NCBI GenBank assembly: GCA_947589185.1
Contig: CANQCK010000001.1
Location: 186,001 to 250,000 of the forward strand
From: an uncultured Clostridia bacterium
GTDB lineage: Bacteria > Bacillota > Clostridia > Oscillospirales > Ruminococcaceae
Length of the DNA: 64,000 bases
Direction of reading: 5' to 3'
Position numbers and translations under genes: made by a program. Positions within the stretch are counted from its first letter, which is position 1. The number at the start of each line of letters is the position of its first letter. Under the pieces are notes generated by a model. It had not been told where the DNA came from. It saw only the letters and a list, made by a program, of their open reading frames with translations, and did no database searches. This document shows positions 24,492 to 33,674 of the stretch, piece by piece.

Positions 24492-26810
24492 TTAACAACC
24501 CCTTAGCCTTTTCTCTATACTATCGCACAATTCTGCCGCAATTTCCGCTCTTTCCGCATCTGCATATAGCATAAGACCTTTGCCTTTACGCATTGGCTTT
24601 ATTACCGCCCTTGCGTTATTCTGATTTATAACTATCCCCTCGTCAGAACGCTTATATTTTGATTTGAGTTCCCGAATAAAGCTGTCTGATTTTTTGTCGT
24701 CGCCGAATGCCAAAAATCTTTCGCTTGTGTAAAAATCGGGAAGCTCAGATACCGCTTCAGACAGACTAATATTATTTTCGGTCAGATAACTTAAAATATC
24801 TGCTATAAGATACATTCCGTCGTGAACATAGCTGTTGCTGTCGTTTGCTGCCAGACGGCGTGCATCGTCATCAGCGTGTGAACAGCTCGATGTGAAATAT
24901 CTGTATATCTTTTTAGAGTTCTCCCTTGCAAGGTCGTCAAATACGCTTGGAAACGTAAACGGAATTGCAGCTTCCTCGTTTTTCTCAAAGTGTGCCTTAA
25001 CGCAAAGCAAAACGAGCTTTTCATATAAAATGTACCCTGTTTTCTCTGAATAAGCTGTAACCTTGCTTCCGTTTTCAAGAAAGTGAAAAATGATCTCTTC
25101 GCCGTCAATGTCGTTTATAGGAGAAATAAGTTTATCTATTTCCTGAGCGGTTTTTTCATTAGAGGTCTTAACGGTGACGTTTATTCCATTCAGCATATGA
25201 GGAAACCTTGACGCCAATTTTGACAGATACATCTCGTTCAAACCCCCGCAGAAAATATACTTACCGAAGTCGGATATATCCTCAAGTCGGTAAGCTCTTG
25301 TTTTAAGACGCTGTTCTATTGCATTTTCCATATCACGCTTTATTCTCAATCCGCCTGGGCATCTCAGCATAAGCTTCGGAGACGGATTTGCATACATAAC
25401 AGCATAAACTTCTGCCTTTAGCGTTTTAGACGCAAAATCAGCTGCTCTTTCATGGGAAACACCTAAATCCCACACAGATACTCCCGTTGACATAATCCCG
25501 GAAGCAAGTGACTTTGCATAAGCAGAGCAATCCTCACTCTCACAGCATACCAACACACTGCTGTCAGTATTAAGCACAGAACCCAATGCACAGCCAATTG
25601 ATACCGCCTGAACAGGAGAGATCAGCTTATCGCTTCCCTCCTCATTAAAAGTGAACTCTGGCTTCGAGCCAAACCGCAGATTTGTTTTTAGACGGGTATT
25701 CTTCGGTAGCATTTTGCCGTTCCACAGCTTTACGCCCTCGCATACCACAGCATTTTCTCCGATTGACGATCCCTCGCCTGCGACTGACAGTCTCTCCAGT
25801 TCTGCTCCATTGTCAATTCGGGAATTTTTGCAGATCACTGCATTTTCTGCTTTTACTCTGTTTCCTATCTTGGCATACTCGCCTATATAAGTTCCAGTAA
25901 TATCAACGCTGTCACCTATTGCGGCATTGTCCTCAATTACTGTTCCCTTTCCTATAACACACCCCATACCAATATTTACATTTTTTCCGATATATACGGG
26001 AGGTATAAATGTTATTCCTCTGAACATATACGGCGTATTGGAATAAACTCCGTCCTCTATAGTAACACCCAAATTAAAATTACCGCTTGTTATTGTCTTT
26101 TCAGCAGCTTTCAGCAATTCTTCAACTGTTCCTATCCGCTCATAGAAAGGCATAGCTTCACCTGCTTCGCAGTTTTCGTCGGTATAGACGTATATATTCT
26201 GCTGCTTTTTGATATTTATCCAGGAGAAAAAACCTTTCCTGTCATTTTTTGAATCGTCATCAAGCAAGGAAGTAAGCATCTCTTTTGATATAATATACAC
26301 CGGTGCGGTTTTGAAAACTGTCGAAGAAAAATCACTGCCTGTTGTATTATAAAACCGCTCAAGACGGTTCTGTTTATCAAATTCTACCGATACATAACCT
26401 TCTGAATCTCTGCTGTTGGCTTTAAGTGCGTAAACGCAGGCAAGACTTTCTCTGCTATTGTGCAGCTTTATCATTTCTTTAAAATCAAGCTTCATCACAC
26501 CGTCCGCCTGAATCGCCATAATATCATCTTCGCCGTTCCACATGGTATTGAGAATATCCTTTGTCGACGTTTCTTTACTGCATAAAAATACATCTGTATT
26601 GACTTCACAGGATATTAGTCGGTCGATATACTCCTTTGTATCGGCACTGTCAGTAACTATAGTACAGCGTTTTATTTCGTTCTCCGCTAGACTGTCCAAT
26701 ATATAGTTAATTATTCTTTTTCCGCAAACATAAAAAAGTTCAAGCGGAGTTTCCATTGTTACCGGCTCAAGCATATCACTTGAAGAATTGCAAAAAATAA
26801 CTGTCTGCAT
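24492..26810 (-). CDS. Nucleotidyltransferase / beta-helix / phosphohexomutase-like fusion, probably non-catalytic
   Basis: 772 residues in three parts: an N-terminal nucleotidyltransferase-like domain (about 1-235), left-handed beta-helix hexapeptides (about 250-370; IGKNVNIGMGCVIGKGTVIE and similar), and a phosphomannomutase-like C-terminal half. This layout is known from GDP-mannose pyrophosphorylase-like/eIF2B-epsilon-like bacterial proteins. The usual GGxGTRL nucleotide loop is absent (CNSSSDMLEPVTMETPLE instead), as are the TASHNP phosphoserine loop (YANPSPKL) and a DGDADR metal loop. A regulatory or scaffolding role in sugar nucleotide or glycogen metabolism is possible. CGGGAGG precedes the ATG. 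Confidence 0.75.
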   Translation of the reverse strand: MQTVIFCNSSSDMLEPVTMETPLELFYVCGKRIINYILDSLAENEIKRCTIVTDSADTKEYIDRLISCEVNTDVFLCSKETSTKDILNTMWNGEDDIMAIQADGVMKLDFKEMIKLHNSRESLACVYALKANSRDSEGYVSVEFDKQNRLERFYNTTGSDFSSTVFKTAPVYIISKEMLTSLLDDDSKNDRKGFFSWINIKKQQNIYVYTDENCEAGEAMPFYERIGTVEELLKAAEKTITSGNFNLGVTIEDGVYSNTPYMFRGITFIPPVYIGKNVNIGMGCVIGKGTVIEDNAAIGDSVDITGTYIGEYAKIGNRVKAENAVICKNSRIDNGAELERLSVAGEGSSIGENAVVCEGVKLWNGKMLPKNTRLKTNLRFGSKPEFTFNEEGSDKLISPVQAVSIGCALGSVLNTDSSVLVCCESEDCSAYAKSLASGIMSTGVSVWDLGVSHERAADFASKTLKAEVYAVMYANPSPKLMLRCPGGLRIKRDMENAIEQRLKTRAYRLEDISDFGKYIFCGGLNEMYLSKLASRFPHMLNGINVTVKTSNEKTAQEIDKLISPINDIDGEEIIFHFLENGSKVTAYSEKTGYILYEKLVLLCVKAHFEKNEEAAIPFTFPSVFDDLARENSKKIYRYFTSSCSHADDDARRLAANDSNSYVHDGMYLIADILSYLTENNISLSEAVSELPDFYTSERFLAFGDDKKSDSFIRELKSKYKRSDEGIVINQNNARAVIKPMRKGKGLMLYADAERAEIAAELCDSIEKRLRGC

Positions 26811-27294
26811 AATATTTTCCTCCCGTACTTTTACTTCTGTTTAGTATGGGAATATTTAGCTATATTTATACACCGGCGAGCCGTTTGGAGTGACGCATTG
26901 CTGCATTTGGGGAGTTTGTTCAATGTTTTTATTTGTACAACAGCTGATAGTACATATAAACATAAAACTTTTAAGTAACGCCTTAATAAATCCTAACATA
27001 GAATAAGCAAAATCTAAAAAATACACTCTTAAATCATTAATGCTGACATTTATTGAGTAAATGTGTACATAAACCCCGATTAATGACGGCAATAATCAAC
27101 AAAGTAAAGGAAAGGAAAGTATAGTATAGTAAAGGAAAGAAAGAGACTTTAGACTTTTCTCACTCGTCATTAAAAAAACGTTTTATTACATTGTAATTTC
27201 CTAAATAAATATTTTATAAAAAACTATGGTAATTTCAACGAATATGTGTTATTATAAAATAAGTATATCTATTTTCTTTGAAATGGAGATCATA
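26811..27294. other. Intergenic region between divergent transcription units
   Basis: No coding sequence is supported. It holds a repeat remnant (26868-26912: CACCGGCGAGCCG ... GCATTGCTGCATTTGG), an inverted repeat ACATTTA-ttgag-TAAATGT (27046-27064) that could be an operator, and a purine tract of AAAGGAAAG units (27100-27147). The promoters of nadB and of the fusion gene must lie here, but no convincing -35/-10 pair is visible. Confidence 0.5.
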
Positions 27295-28812
27295 ATGAAA
27301 AATTACGACGTAATTATTGCAGGCTGCGGAGTTGCAGGTCTGTATTCGGCAATAAATTTATCGGATAGTCTGAACATTCTGATAACTTCTAAAATGGAGC
27401 TTACTCTGTGCAACACTGCTCTTGCCCAAGGGGGAATTGCCGGAGTTTATAATTCCCCGAATGATTCGCCGGAACTTCATAAGCATGATACCTTCGTTGC
27501 AGGCGGTTTTGAAAATGACCCTGAAACTACTTCAATTCTCTGCGAGGAAGCCGCGATTAATATAGAAAAAATTATAAATCTCGGCGTTGAATTTGATAAA
27601 ACCGACAACGGAGACTTCCACCGCACTTTGGAAGGCGGTCACGGCAAGCATAGAATTTTCCACCACAAAGATACTACAGGTTCTGAAATTGAAACTAAAC
27701 TCCTTGAATATGTGAAAACTCTCCCAAATGTTACAATTTTAGAAAACGCTCTTATCTGTGATATTAAAAAGACCAAAACGGGCTTTTCATTCGATATTTT
27801 GAAAGACGATAAGCACAGCACCTTTAACTCACGTTACGCCGTTATTGCAACAGGCGGTATCGGCAGGGTCTATGAACGCACTACCAACTCCGCTATCGCT
27901 ACAGGAGACGGCATAGCTTTCGCTTATAATATGGGTGCTGAAATAAAAAATATAAGCTATATTCAATTCCACCCCACTGCCTTTAACGACAAGTATAACC
28001 GTGAATGCTTCCTCATTTCAGAGGCAGTTCGGGGCGAGGGTGCTTATCTTAAAAATTTTCGCGGCGAAAGGTTTATGCAAAACTATGACAAGCGTCTTGA
28101 GCTTGCTCCGAGAGATGTCGTTTCACACTCTATTATGTTTGAAACTGCCCGTACTCAAAGCAGTACTTTCTATATTGACATTACCCACAAAAATTCGGAG
28201 TTTATTAAAAACCGATTCCCTATGATTTACGAAAAGCTCCTTGAACTTGGCTACGATATGACTAAGGATTTAATTCCTGTATACCCCTGTCAGCACTACC
28301 TTATGGGCGGAATTAAAGTAAATAAAAATGCCGAAACCACTGTCGAAAATCTCTTCGCCTGCGGTGAGTGTTCCTGCACGGGTGTTCATGGAAATAACCG
28401 ACTGGCTTCAAATTCTTTGCTTGAAGCACTCGTTTTCTCACGGCGTGCGGCGGCAATAATCAGCGAACGCAGCAAATTTAATTCAAACGCTCCTTTAATT
28501 TCTGCTGAGTTCTCTTACAACAACAATGCCCCTCACATTCCCAAAGGCATTAGAACCGAAATCCGCAAAATTATGCAGACCGCTTATTTTGTCATGCCGG
28601 ATATCGACGCTCTCTTCGAGGGATTTGACAGAATTAATCAAATAAAAGAAATTCTCTGTACAGGCAGTTTTAAAATCGACAGGGATTTTGTAGAAGCAAG
28701 AAGTCTTGCAACTGTGGCTTACCTTATCCTTCAGGAGGCTAACAAAACCGCTACCGAAAATGCGGAAATAGACGCTGCTAAATGGGCAGAATACGAGCTA
28801 AACAACTACTAA
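27295..28812 (+). CDS. nadB: L-aspartate oxidase
   Basis: FAD enzyme oxidising aspartate to iminoaspartate, first step of de novo NAD synthesis. The FAD-binding motif GCGVAGLYSA is at the N-terminus; ALAQGGIAG, EGGHGKHRIFHHKD and the substrate region HPTAFND...SEAVRGEGAYL follow, with CQHYLMGGIKVN and GVHGNNRLASNSLLE near the FAD C-part. I use the ATG at 27295 (GGAGAT nine bases upstream), giving 505 residues. nadC follows 2.3 kb downstream, but no nadA is seen in the window. A repeat begins right after the stop. Confidence 0.95.
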   Translation: MKNYDVIIAGCGVAGLYSAINLSDSLNILITSKMELTLCNTALAQGGIAGVYNSPNDSPELHKHDTFVAGGFENDPETTSILCEEAAINIEKIINLGVEFDKTDNGDFHRTLEGGHGKHRIFHHKDTTGSEIETKLLEYVKTLPNVTILENALICDIKKTKTGFSFDILKDDKHSTFNSRYAVIATGGIGRVYERTTNSAIATGDGIAFAYNMGAEIKNISYIQFHPTAFNDKYNRECFLISEAVRGEGAYLKNFRGERFMQNYDKRLELAPRDVVSHSIMFETARTQSSTFYIDITHKNSEFIKNRFPMIYEKLLELGYDMTKDLIPVYPCQHYLMGGIKVNKNAETTVENLFACGECSCTGVHGNNRLASNSLLEALVFSRRAAAIISERSKFNSNAPLISAEFSYNNNAPHIPKGIRTEIRKIMQTAYFVMPDIDALFEGFDRINQIKEILCTGSFKIDRDFVEARSLATVAYLILQEANKTATENAEIDAAKWAEYELNNY

Positions 28813-29160
28813 CCACCTAGCCGGCAGGGGCGACCCCTGCACGCAGTGCCGCCTTTGGGCAGTTTGATATATGTTATAGTTTGTGCAACGGCGGGTCGGA
28901 ATAGTTAATAATGGATAATGGATAATGGATAATGGATAATTGGTAATTAATAAGAAAACTAAAAGTTTTCGGTCAAGCCGACGAGCCGGCAACGGTGACG
29001 TTGCATCCAGTGCTGCCTTTGGGCAGTTTGATAAATGTTAAAGTTTGAGCAACGGCAGGCTAGTACTTTGTTTAAACGGTGGGCTTATGCTTTGTTGGAA
29101 AGATTAGTTCTTGCCTCTTGCCTCTAACTTCTATTCTCTAAACGGTGACGTTGTATAATA
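28812..29160. repeat. Palindromic intergenic repeats after nadB
   Basis: Includes CCGGCAGGGGCGACCCCTGC, CAACGGCGGGTCGGAATAG, GGATAATGGATAATGGATAA, GAAAACTAAAAGTTTTCGGT, CAACGGTGACGTTGCATCCA and a TTGCCTCTTGCCTCTAACTT tract. Orientation is opposite to the 21-kb array. Confidence 0.75.
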
Positions 29161-29165
29161 ACTAT

Positions 29166-29372
29166 TTAGTCATTGTAATAAAGAGAGTTGCATTTGTCCT
29201 GCAACCTGAGTGCCTCTCCCATAAGACATTCAAGAGCCCCCTTTAATTGATCATCTTCTTCTGTGTAGTCAAGATAAAGAACACAAACAGATGTAAGACC
29301 TGCAATAATATCGGTTTTTAATTTTATTTCTTCAATGTCAATATTACTGATTTTTTTATTTATGTTATTCAT
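29166..29372 (-). CDS. Unrecognised module protein (copy C)
   Basis: 68 residues from the ATG at 29372 (MNNINKKISNIDIEEIK); a GTG three codons upstream lies inside the ribosome binding site GGAAGTGA and is rejected. The core IIAGLTSVCVLYLDY, acidic turn, then KGALECLMGEALRLQDKC matches copies A, B, D and E. It runs against nadB and nadC and is divergent from an HTH regulator. Probably two amphipathic helices; function not recognised. Confidence 0.78.
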   Translation of the reverse strand: MNNINKKISNIDIEEIKLKTDIIAGLTSVCVLYLDYTEEDDQLKGALECLMGEALRLQDKCNSLYYND

Positions 29373-29433
29373 TAATTTCACTTCCCTTTGTTTTGTGTAT
29401 TTTTATTATATACCATTATTGGTGTATATTCAA
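29373..29433 (-). promoter_or_regulatory. Promoter and operator-like repeat of module 3 small gene
   Basis: Minus strand TTGAAT (29433-29428), 17-base spacer, TATAAT (29410-29405), then 32 bases to the ATG at 29372. The spacer contains ACCA-ataa-TGGT, with further symmetry TATAC/GTATA overlapping the -10. Confidence 0.78.
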
Positions 29434-29521
29434 TATATAAGTTGCACAAATATTTTTGAGGATTTATATGCAATTTATACATTATAAATCGTGAATAATA
29501 TCATTGAAAGGCTGATATATT

Positions 29522-29746
29522 ATGTCTATAAAATTTGACAAGCTATTTAAGTTAATGAAAGAAAGAGGATTAAGTACTTATAGGATAAGACAGGAAAATA
29601 TTATATCTCAAAGTGCATTAACAGCTTTAAACAACGATAAAAGCGTAACTACTGAAACCATAAACAAGCTATGTAAGGCATTAAATTGTCAGCCTGGAGA
29701 TATTATGGAATATGTAGACGATAATGACGATACAATTGTAAATTAA
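29522..29746 (+). CDS. Small HTH regulator (module 3)
   Basis: 74-residue Cro/C1-type protein, MSIKFDKLFKLMKERGLSTY through KLCKALNCQPGDIMEYVDD, clearly a paralogue of the module 1 regulator at 11166. It is divergent from copy C and co-directional with the exporter gene that starts 54 bases after its stop. It probably autoregulates the shared intergenic region. Confidence 0.85.
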   Translation: MSIKFDKLFKLMKERGLSTYRIRQENIISQSALTALNNDKSVTTETINKLCKALNCQPGDIMEYVDDNDDTIVN

Positions 29747-29800
29747 TAAAACTCTGCATTGCATTTTATATTTTATCTCCTAATAATTAAGGTGTAATAA

Positions 29801-31018
29801 ATGTTAATAAACAAGAAAAACAAAAAAACTATACTAATAATAGCCGCACTGGTGATTGCCTGTCTGGCAATAAAATACTTCACAGTAGCGGTGAGCTTTT
29901 TTGTGCAAATTATAGACGCTTGCTTTGCACTTATTCTCGGTTGTGCTATTGCCTATATACTGAATATAGTTATGAAAAAGTACGAAAGCATTTATTTTCC
30001 GAATTCTCGCCGAAAAATTATAAAAAAGTCAAAAAGAGCAGTTTGCATTATACTTTCAATACTCACGGTTTTGGCAATAATAATCGGCATAGTAATAATA
30101 GTTATACCTGAGCTTTACAAGTGCTTTGAACTTTTAAGCGACGCTGTTCCACGCTCTGTTGACGTTATAAAGTCATGGGTGAACGAAAACATAACCGCAG
30201 ACTTTATCAGAAACAAAGTAAACAGCATTGATTTTAGCTGGAAGCACTTAGAGCCTGCTATGATAGGATATTTCAAGGTAAATTCTTCAGAGATTTTAAG
30301 TTCTGTAATATCAGTAACAAGCTCTATAGCAGGCACAATTGCTGACATTGTGATTGCAGTTATATTCTCGGTATATATTTTATTCAACAAAGAAAAACTA
30401 TCAAAACAATTTAAGAAATTAATAGAGGCGTACGGCAAAAAGGAAAGAACAAAAAAGCTTCTAAGCTATCTTAAAATTGCCGACAAAACATTTTCCAGCT
30501 TTATTACAGGACAATGTATCGAAGCGGTAATTCTTGGTTTTCTCTGTTTTGCAGGAATGGTAATACTTCGTTTTCCGTATGCAGGAGTGACTGCCGCTGT
30601 GGTAGGTCTTACCGCCTTAATACCCATAGTGGGAGCATTTATCGGAGCGTTTATCGGAGCTTTTCTGATATTTACGGTAAGTCCGATAAAAGCTGTTATG
30701 TTCATCATATTTCTTATTATACTTCAGCAGTGCGAGCAAGGCTTTATTTACCCGAAAGTTGTCGGTAAGTCTGTAGGGCTTCCTGGAATGTGGGTTTTAG
30801 CAGGCATAACTGTCGGCGGAGGTCTTTTCGGTATTGCTGGAATGCTTATAGGGGTTCCGATAACAGCTACCGTATACAAGATACTGCAGCAGTCGGTCAA
30901 CACAAGAATCAAAGAGAAAAAAATCGTAAAAGCTCTTGAGACAAATAAAGATCTGGGAGATACGATAATTATTAAGAAGCAAGATACCGGAAAGGAGAAG
31001 CAAGACATTAGAGATTAG
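29801..31018 (+). CDS. AI-2E family transporter (PerM/YtvI-like membrane protein)
   Basis: 405-residue polytopic protein with about eight membrane helices. It has the family pattern of an N-terminal helix pair, a central soluble stretch (about 120-200), and the conserved C-terminal part: FITGQCIEAVILGFLCF, ALIPIVGAFIGAFIGAF, GFIYPKVVGKSVGLPG and GGLFGIAGMLIGVP. Substrates of the family vary (autoinducer-2, Na+/H+, others) and cannot be predicted. The hydrophilic C-terminal tail KKQDTGKEKQDIRD is encoded by a dispersed purine-rich repeat. It sits between a regulatory module and nadC. Confidence 0.85.
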   Translation: MLINKKNKKTILIIAALVIACLAIKYFTVAVSFFVQIIDACFALILGCAIAYILNIVMKKYESIYFPNSRRKIIKKSKRAVCIILSILTVLAIIIGIVIIVIPELYKCFELLSDAVPRSVDVIKSWVNENITADFIRNKVNSIDFSWKHLEPAMIGYFKVNSSEILSSVISVTSSIAGTIADIVIAVIFSVYILFNKEKLSKQFKKLIEAYGKKERTKKLLSYLKIADKTFSSFITGQCIEAVILGFLCFAGMVILRFPYAGVTAAVVGLTALIPIVGAFIGAFIGAFLIFTVSPIKAVMFIIFLIILQQCEQGFIYPKVVGKSVGLPGMWVLAGITVGGGLFGIAGMLIGVPITATVYKILQQSVNTRIKEKKIVKALETNKDLGDTIIIKKQDTGKEKQDIRD

Positions 31019-31076
31019 AAATTGTTCTTGTCTCTTGCCTCTTGTTTTTTGTCTCTGGTAGAATGAGGAGGACAAT

Positions 31077-31919
31077 ATGCAACCTTTACAAATGGAAATC
31101 GACAGCATTATAATCAACGCAATCAAAGAGGATATAAACTACATAGATGTCACTACCGACTATCTTATCCCTGAAGACAGCGTAAGCACTGCAAACTACG
31201 TTGCAAAAGACAGCGGTATTCTCTGCGGAATCGACATAGCTCTCAGGGTATTCACTCTGCTTGATGATAAAACCGAGTTTAACATTAAGCTTCAAGACGG
31301 AGACAGAGTTGAAAACGGTGATACAATCGCCACGATCACCGGAAAAACAAAGGTGCTTTTAAAGGGCGAGCGAACAGCTCTTAACCTGCTCCAGCACCTT
31401 TCGGGAATTGCAACAATGACAAACAGACTGGTCAAACTTGTCGAAGGTACAAAAGCGTCAATTGCAGACACAAGAAAGACTCTTCCTGGACTTAGATCAT
31501 TACAGAAGTACGCAGTAACGGTCGGCGGAGGAAAGAACCACCGCTACAACCTTTCTGACTGTGCAATGCTTAAAGACACTCACTTAGACGCTTACGGAAG
31601 CATTACAAATGCCGTAAGGGCTCTTAGAGAAAAGCTGGGTCATACTGTTATGATAGAGGTCGAGACGGGAAATCTTAATGAAGTAGAAGAGGCTCTTAAC
31701 TGCGGTGCTGACATTATTATGCTTGACAATATGGACATTGAAACTATGAGCAAGGCTGTTAAAATAGTGTCCGGAATGGCAAAGATTGAGGCCAGCGGAA
31801 ATGTTACTGAGGATACTGTAGTCAGCATTGCCAAAACCGGGGTCGACATTATCTCTGTCGGAGCAATCACCCACTCAGTCAAGGCATTTGATATATCCAT
31901 GAAAATGCAACAGGGGTGA
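31077..31919 (+). CDS. nadC: Nicotinate-nucleotide pyrophosphorylase (carboxylating)
   Basis: Quinolinate phosphoribosyltransferase, making nicotinate mononucleotide for NAD synthesis. 280 residues; the motifs LLKGERTALNLLQHLSGIAT, ADTRKTLPGLRSLQKYAV, GGGKNHRYNLSD and the C-terminal barrel segments EVETGN, IMLDNMD and EASGNV are all present. GAGGAGG lies just before the ATG. The C-terminal MQQG and the TGA stop are read from a dispersed palindromic repeat. Confidence 0.96.
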   Translation: MQPLQMEIDSIIINAIKEDINYIDVTTDYLIPEDSVSTANYVAKDSGILCGIDIALRVFTLLDDKTEFNIKLQDGDRVENGDTIATITGKTKVLLKGERTALNLLQHLSGIATMTNRLVKLVEGTKASIADTRKTLPGLRSLQKYAVTVGGGKNHRYNLSDCAMLKDTHLDAYGSITNAVRALREKLGHTVMIEVETGNLNEVEEALNCGADIIMLDNMDIETMSKAVKIVSGMAKIEASGNVTEDTVVSIAKTGVDIISVGAITHSVKAFDISMKMQQG

Positions 31920-32160
31920 GCCCTGCTGACAGAGGCAAGAAGCAAGAATTTACCTTTGTACTAAGTACTAGCCTGCCGTTACACTATCTTTCACATTTAT
32001 CTAACTTATAATAGGCAGCAGAGCACCAGCGGCTCGCCGGCAACGGTGACGTTGCAACCAGTGCTGCATTTGGATAATTTGATTAATGTTAAACCTCTGA
32101 TAAACTTCAGATAGCATCTAAATATCTAATCTCTTACCTATAACTTCTAATCTCTAATGG
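31912..32160. repeat. Palindromic intergenic repeats after nadC
   Basis: CAGGGGTGAGCCCTGCTG, ACTAGCCTGCCGTTACAC, TAATAGGCAGCAGAG, GGCTCGCCGGCAACGGTGAC and a TAACTTCTAATCTCTAATG tract. The middle part is a third, partial copy of the tandem repeat at 33.2-33.55 kb. Confidence 0.75.
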
Positions 32161-32170
32161 GGGACTATTT

Positions 32171-32734
32171 ATGAAATTAAAAAAACTATTTTTTATAAGC
32201 TTATGTATTTTGTCTGTGCTTTCACTGAGCGGCTGTAAATTTCCCGAGCTGTTCTATAAAACGCCCTCGCTTAAGCGTGTTCAGAGCGAGGAGGTTCAAA
32301 CTAAGGTCATTATGCCAGATTTAAGCGGTCTCACCTATTCTCAGGCTGTCGCACAAACCGAGAACATTCCGCTGATTGTAACAAAGCAGTATAACGACAA
32401 GGTAAGCAAAAATAAAATTTCCTGGCAGAGCATAAATGCAGGTGAAGAAATTTCTATAGGTACTCCTGTTAATATTGTCATAAGCAAGGGAGTTCAGTTG
32501 ATTGAAATTCCGGACGTTTCTGATATGGATTATCTTGCTGCACAGACAGTTTTGAAGTCGCTGGGATTTAAGGTGAAAATCAAGTATCAGCATAAGTGGG
32601 GTACTGAAAGCGGTGATATAATCTCGCTCTCTCCGCAGGTAGGCAAGAAAAAGCCTTATGGCTCGGCTGTTAAAATGACTGTAGATGCAGTTAATCCCTC
32701 TCAAAAGAAAGCCGAAGTTGAAAATGAACGGTAA
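32171..32734 (+). CDS. Lipoprotein with two PASTA domains
   Basis: 187 residues: a lipoprotein signal peptide ending in the lipobox LSLSGC (Cys at about 22), then two PASTA repeats, VIMPDLSGLTYSQAV through VNIVISKG and IEIPDVSDMDYLAAQ through VKMTVDA. PASTA domains bind peptidoglycan fragments and usually belong to PBPs or PknB kinases; here they are free-standing on a lipid anchor at the outer face of the membrane. The ribosome binding site is GGGGGA. It lies directly upstream of the trp T-box, with no evident functional link. Confidence 0.85.
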   Translation: MKLKKLFFISLCILSVLSLSGCKFPELFYKTPSLKRVQSEEVQTKVIMPDLSGLTYSQAVAQTENIPLIVTKQYNDKVSKNKISWQSINAGEEISIGTPVNIVISKGVQLIEIPDVSDMDYLAAQTVLKSLGFKVKIKYQHKWGTESGDIISLSPQVGKKKPYGSAVKMTVDAVNPSQKKAEVENER

Positions 32735-32807
32735 AGACGTTTAAACGCTCAGACTTTTTAATGATTTTGGGAAAAACAGAAATTTGTCAATTATTTTAAA
32801 AAAATAC

Positions 32808-32836
32808 TTGACAAATTTATAAGTCAGGAATATAAT
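32808..32836 (+). promoter_or_regulatory. Consensus promoter of the trp T-box operon
   Basis: TTGACA (32808-32813), 17-base spacer, TATAAT (32831-32836), a perfect sigma-A promoter directly upstream of the T-box leader. Confidence 0.9.
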
Positions 32837-32859
32837 ATATAGTAATCAAATATTTTAAA

Positions 32860-33187
32860 TCCTGTGAGCAAAAGTAAGTAGCTGATTTTACGATGTTACA
32901 GAGAGCCTTTGACGGTGGAATAAAGGCATATACGATTTTCAGCGAATGGGTTTGTGAGGAGCCGGGTGAAAGTTATGTTCTGATGTTATCAGATTAGAGC
33001 ATATTCAAGTATCCTATGCCGCTGGTTTTCGGCGTTAACGAAAAGAAGTATTGATGCAATTTGCCGAATGACAAAAAGCTGCGTACTTTGCTGAGTTGGT
33101 AAATGTAAGTTTATCATAAATTTGGGTGGCACCACGATGTCTATCGTCCCATTAGATTTCTAATGTGAAACGATAGGCTTTTTTATT
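32860..33187 (+). ncRNA. T-box riboswitch (tryptophan type) with terminator
   Basis: The T-box sequence GGGTGGCACCACG is at 33124-33136. It is followed by the terminator hairpin CTATCGT/ACGATAG (33141-33147 with 33170-33176, inner ATTAG/CTAAT) and a T-run. The upstream Stem I region includes CAGAGAGCC near 32898. The codon TGG at 32947-32949 in GCGAATGGG is a candidate Trp specifier, consistent with the trp genes downstream. Uncharged tRNA-Trp would stabilise the antiterminator and allow transcription of the operon. Confidence 0.92.
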
Positions 33188-33207
33188 GCAACTGTGATGT
33201 TAAATCC

Positions 33208-33655
33208 TCTGCCCCTTTAGAATTTGTTTAACGGCAGACTATAATTAGGGCAAGCTTTTAATATAACACTTTTAAAGTCTGTACTATATTCGACCTGCCG
33301 TTACACTATCTTTCACATTTATATAACTTATAATAGGCAGCAGAGCCACCGGCGGCTCGCCGGCAACGGTGACGCTCTGCCCACCTTAGAATTTGTTTAA
33401 CAGCAGACAATAATTAGGGCAAGCTTTTAATATAACACTTTTAAAGTCTGTACTATATTCGACCTGCCGTTACACTATCTTTTACATTTATATAACTTAT
33501 AATAGGCAGCAGAGCCACCGGCGGCTCGCCGGCAACGGTGAAGTTGCATCCTCTGCTGCCATTGAAAAATTATATTAATGTTTAACTTTGAGAAACGGTG
33601 AACTTATGCTTTGTTGGAAAGATTAGTTCTTGCTTATTGTCTCTAACTTCTTGCA
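33208..33655. repeat. Tandem repeat (period about 169 bp) and other repeats between T-box and trpE
   Basis: Two copies (about 33208-33376 and 33377-33543) of a unit with TTAGAATTTGTTTAAC, ATTAGGGCAAGCTTTTAATA, CGACCTGCCGTTACACTATC, AATAGGCAGCAGAGCCACC and GGCTCGCCGGCAACGGTGA. A TCTTGCTTATTGTCTCTAAC tract follows. The whole block lies inside the transcribed leader of the trp operon. Confidence 0.85.
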
Positions 33656-33674
33656 TCTTATAGGAGGTATATTT

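Noticed and set aside
30115..30438. Long antisense frames within the exporter, FtsH, SpoIIE and other genes
   Set aside because: They lack ribosome binding sites and domain features and follow from codon bias of the sense genes.
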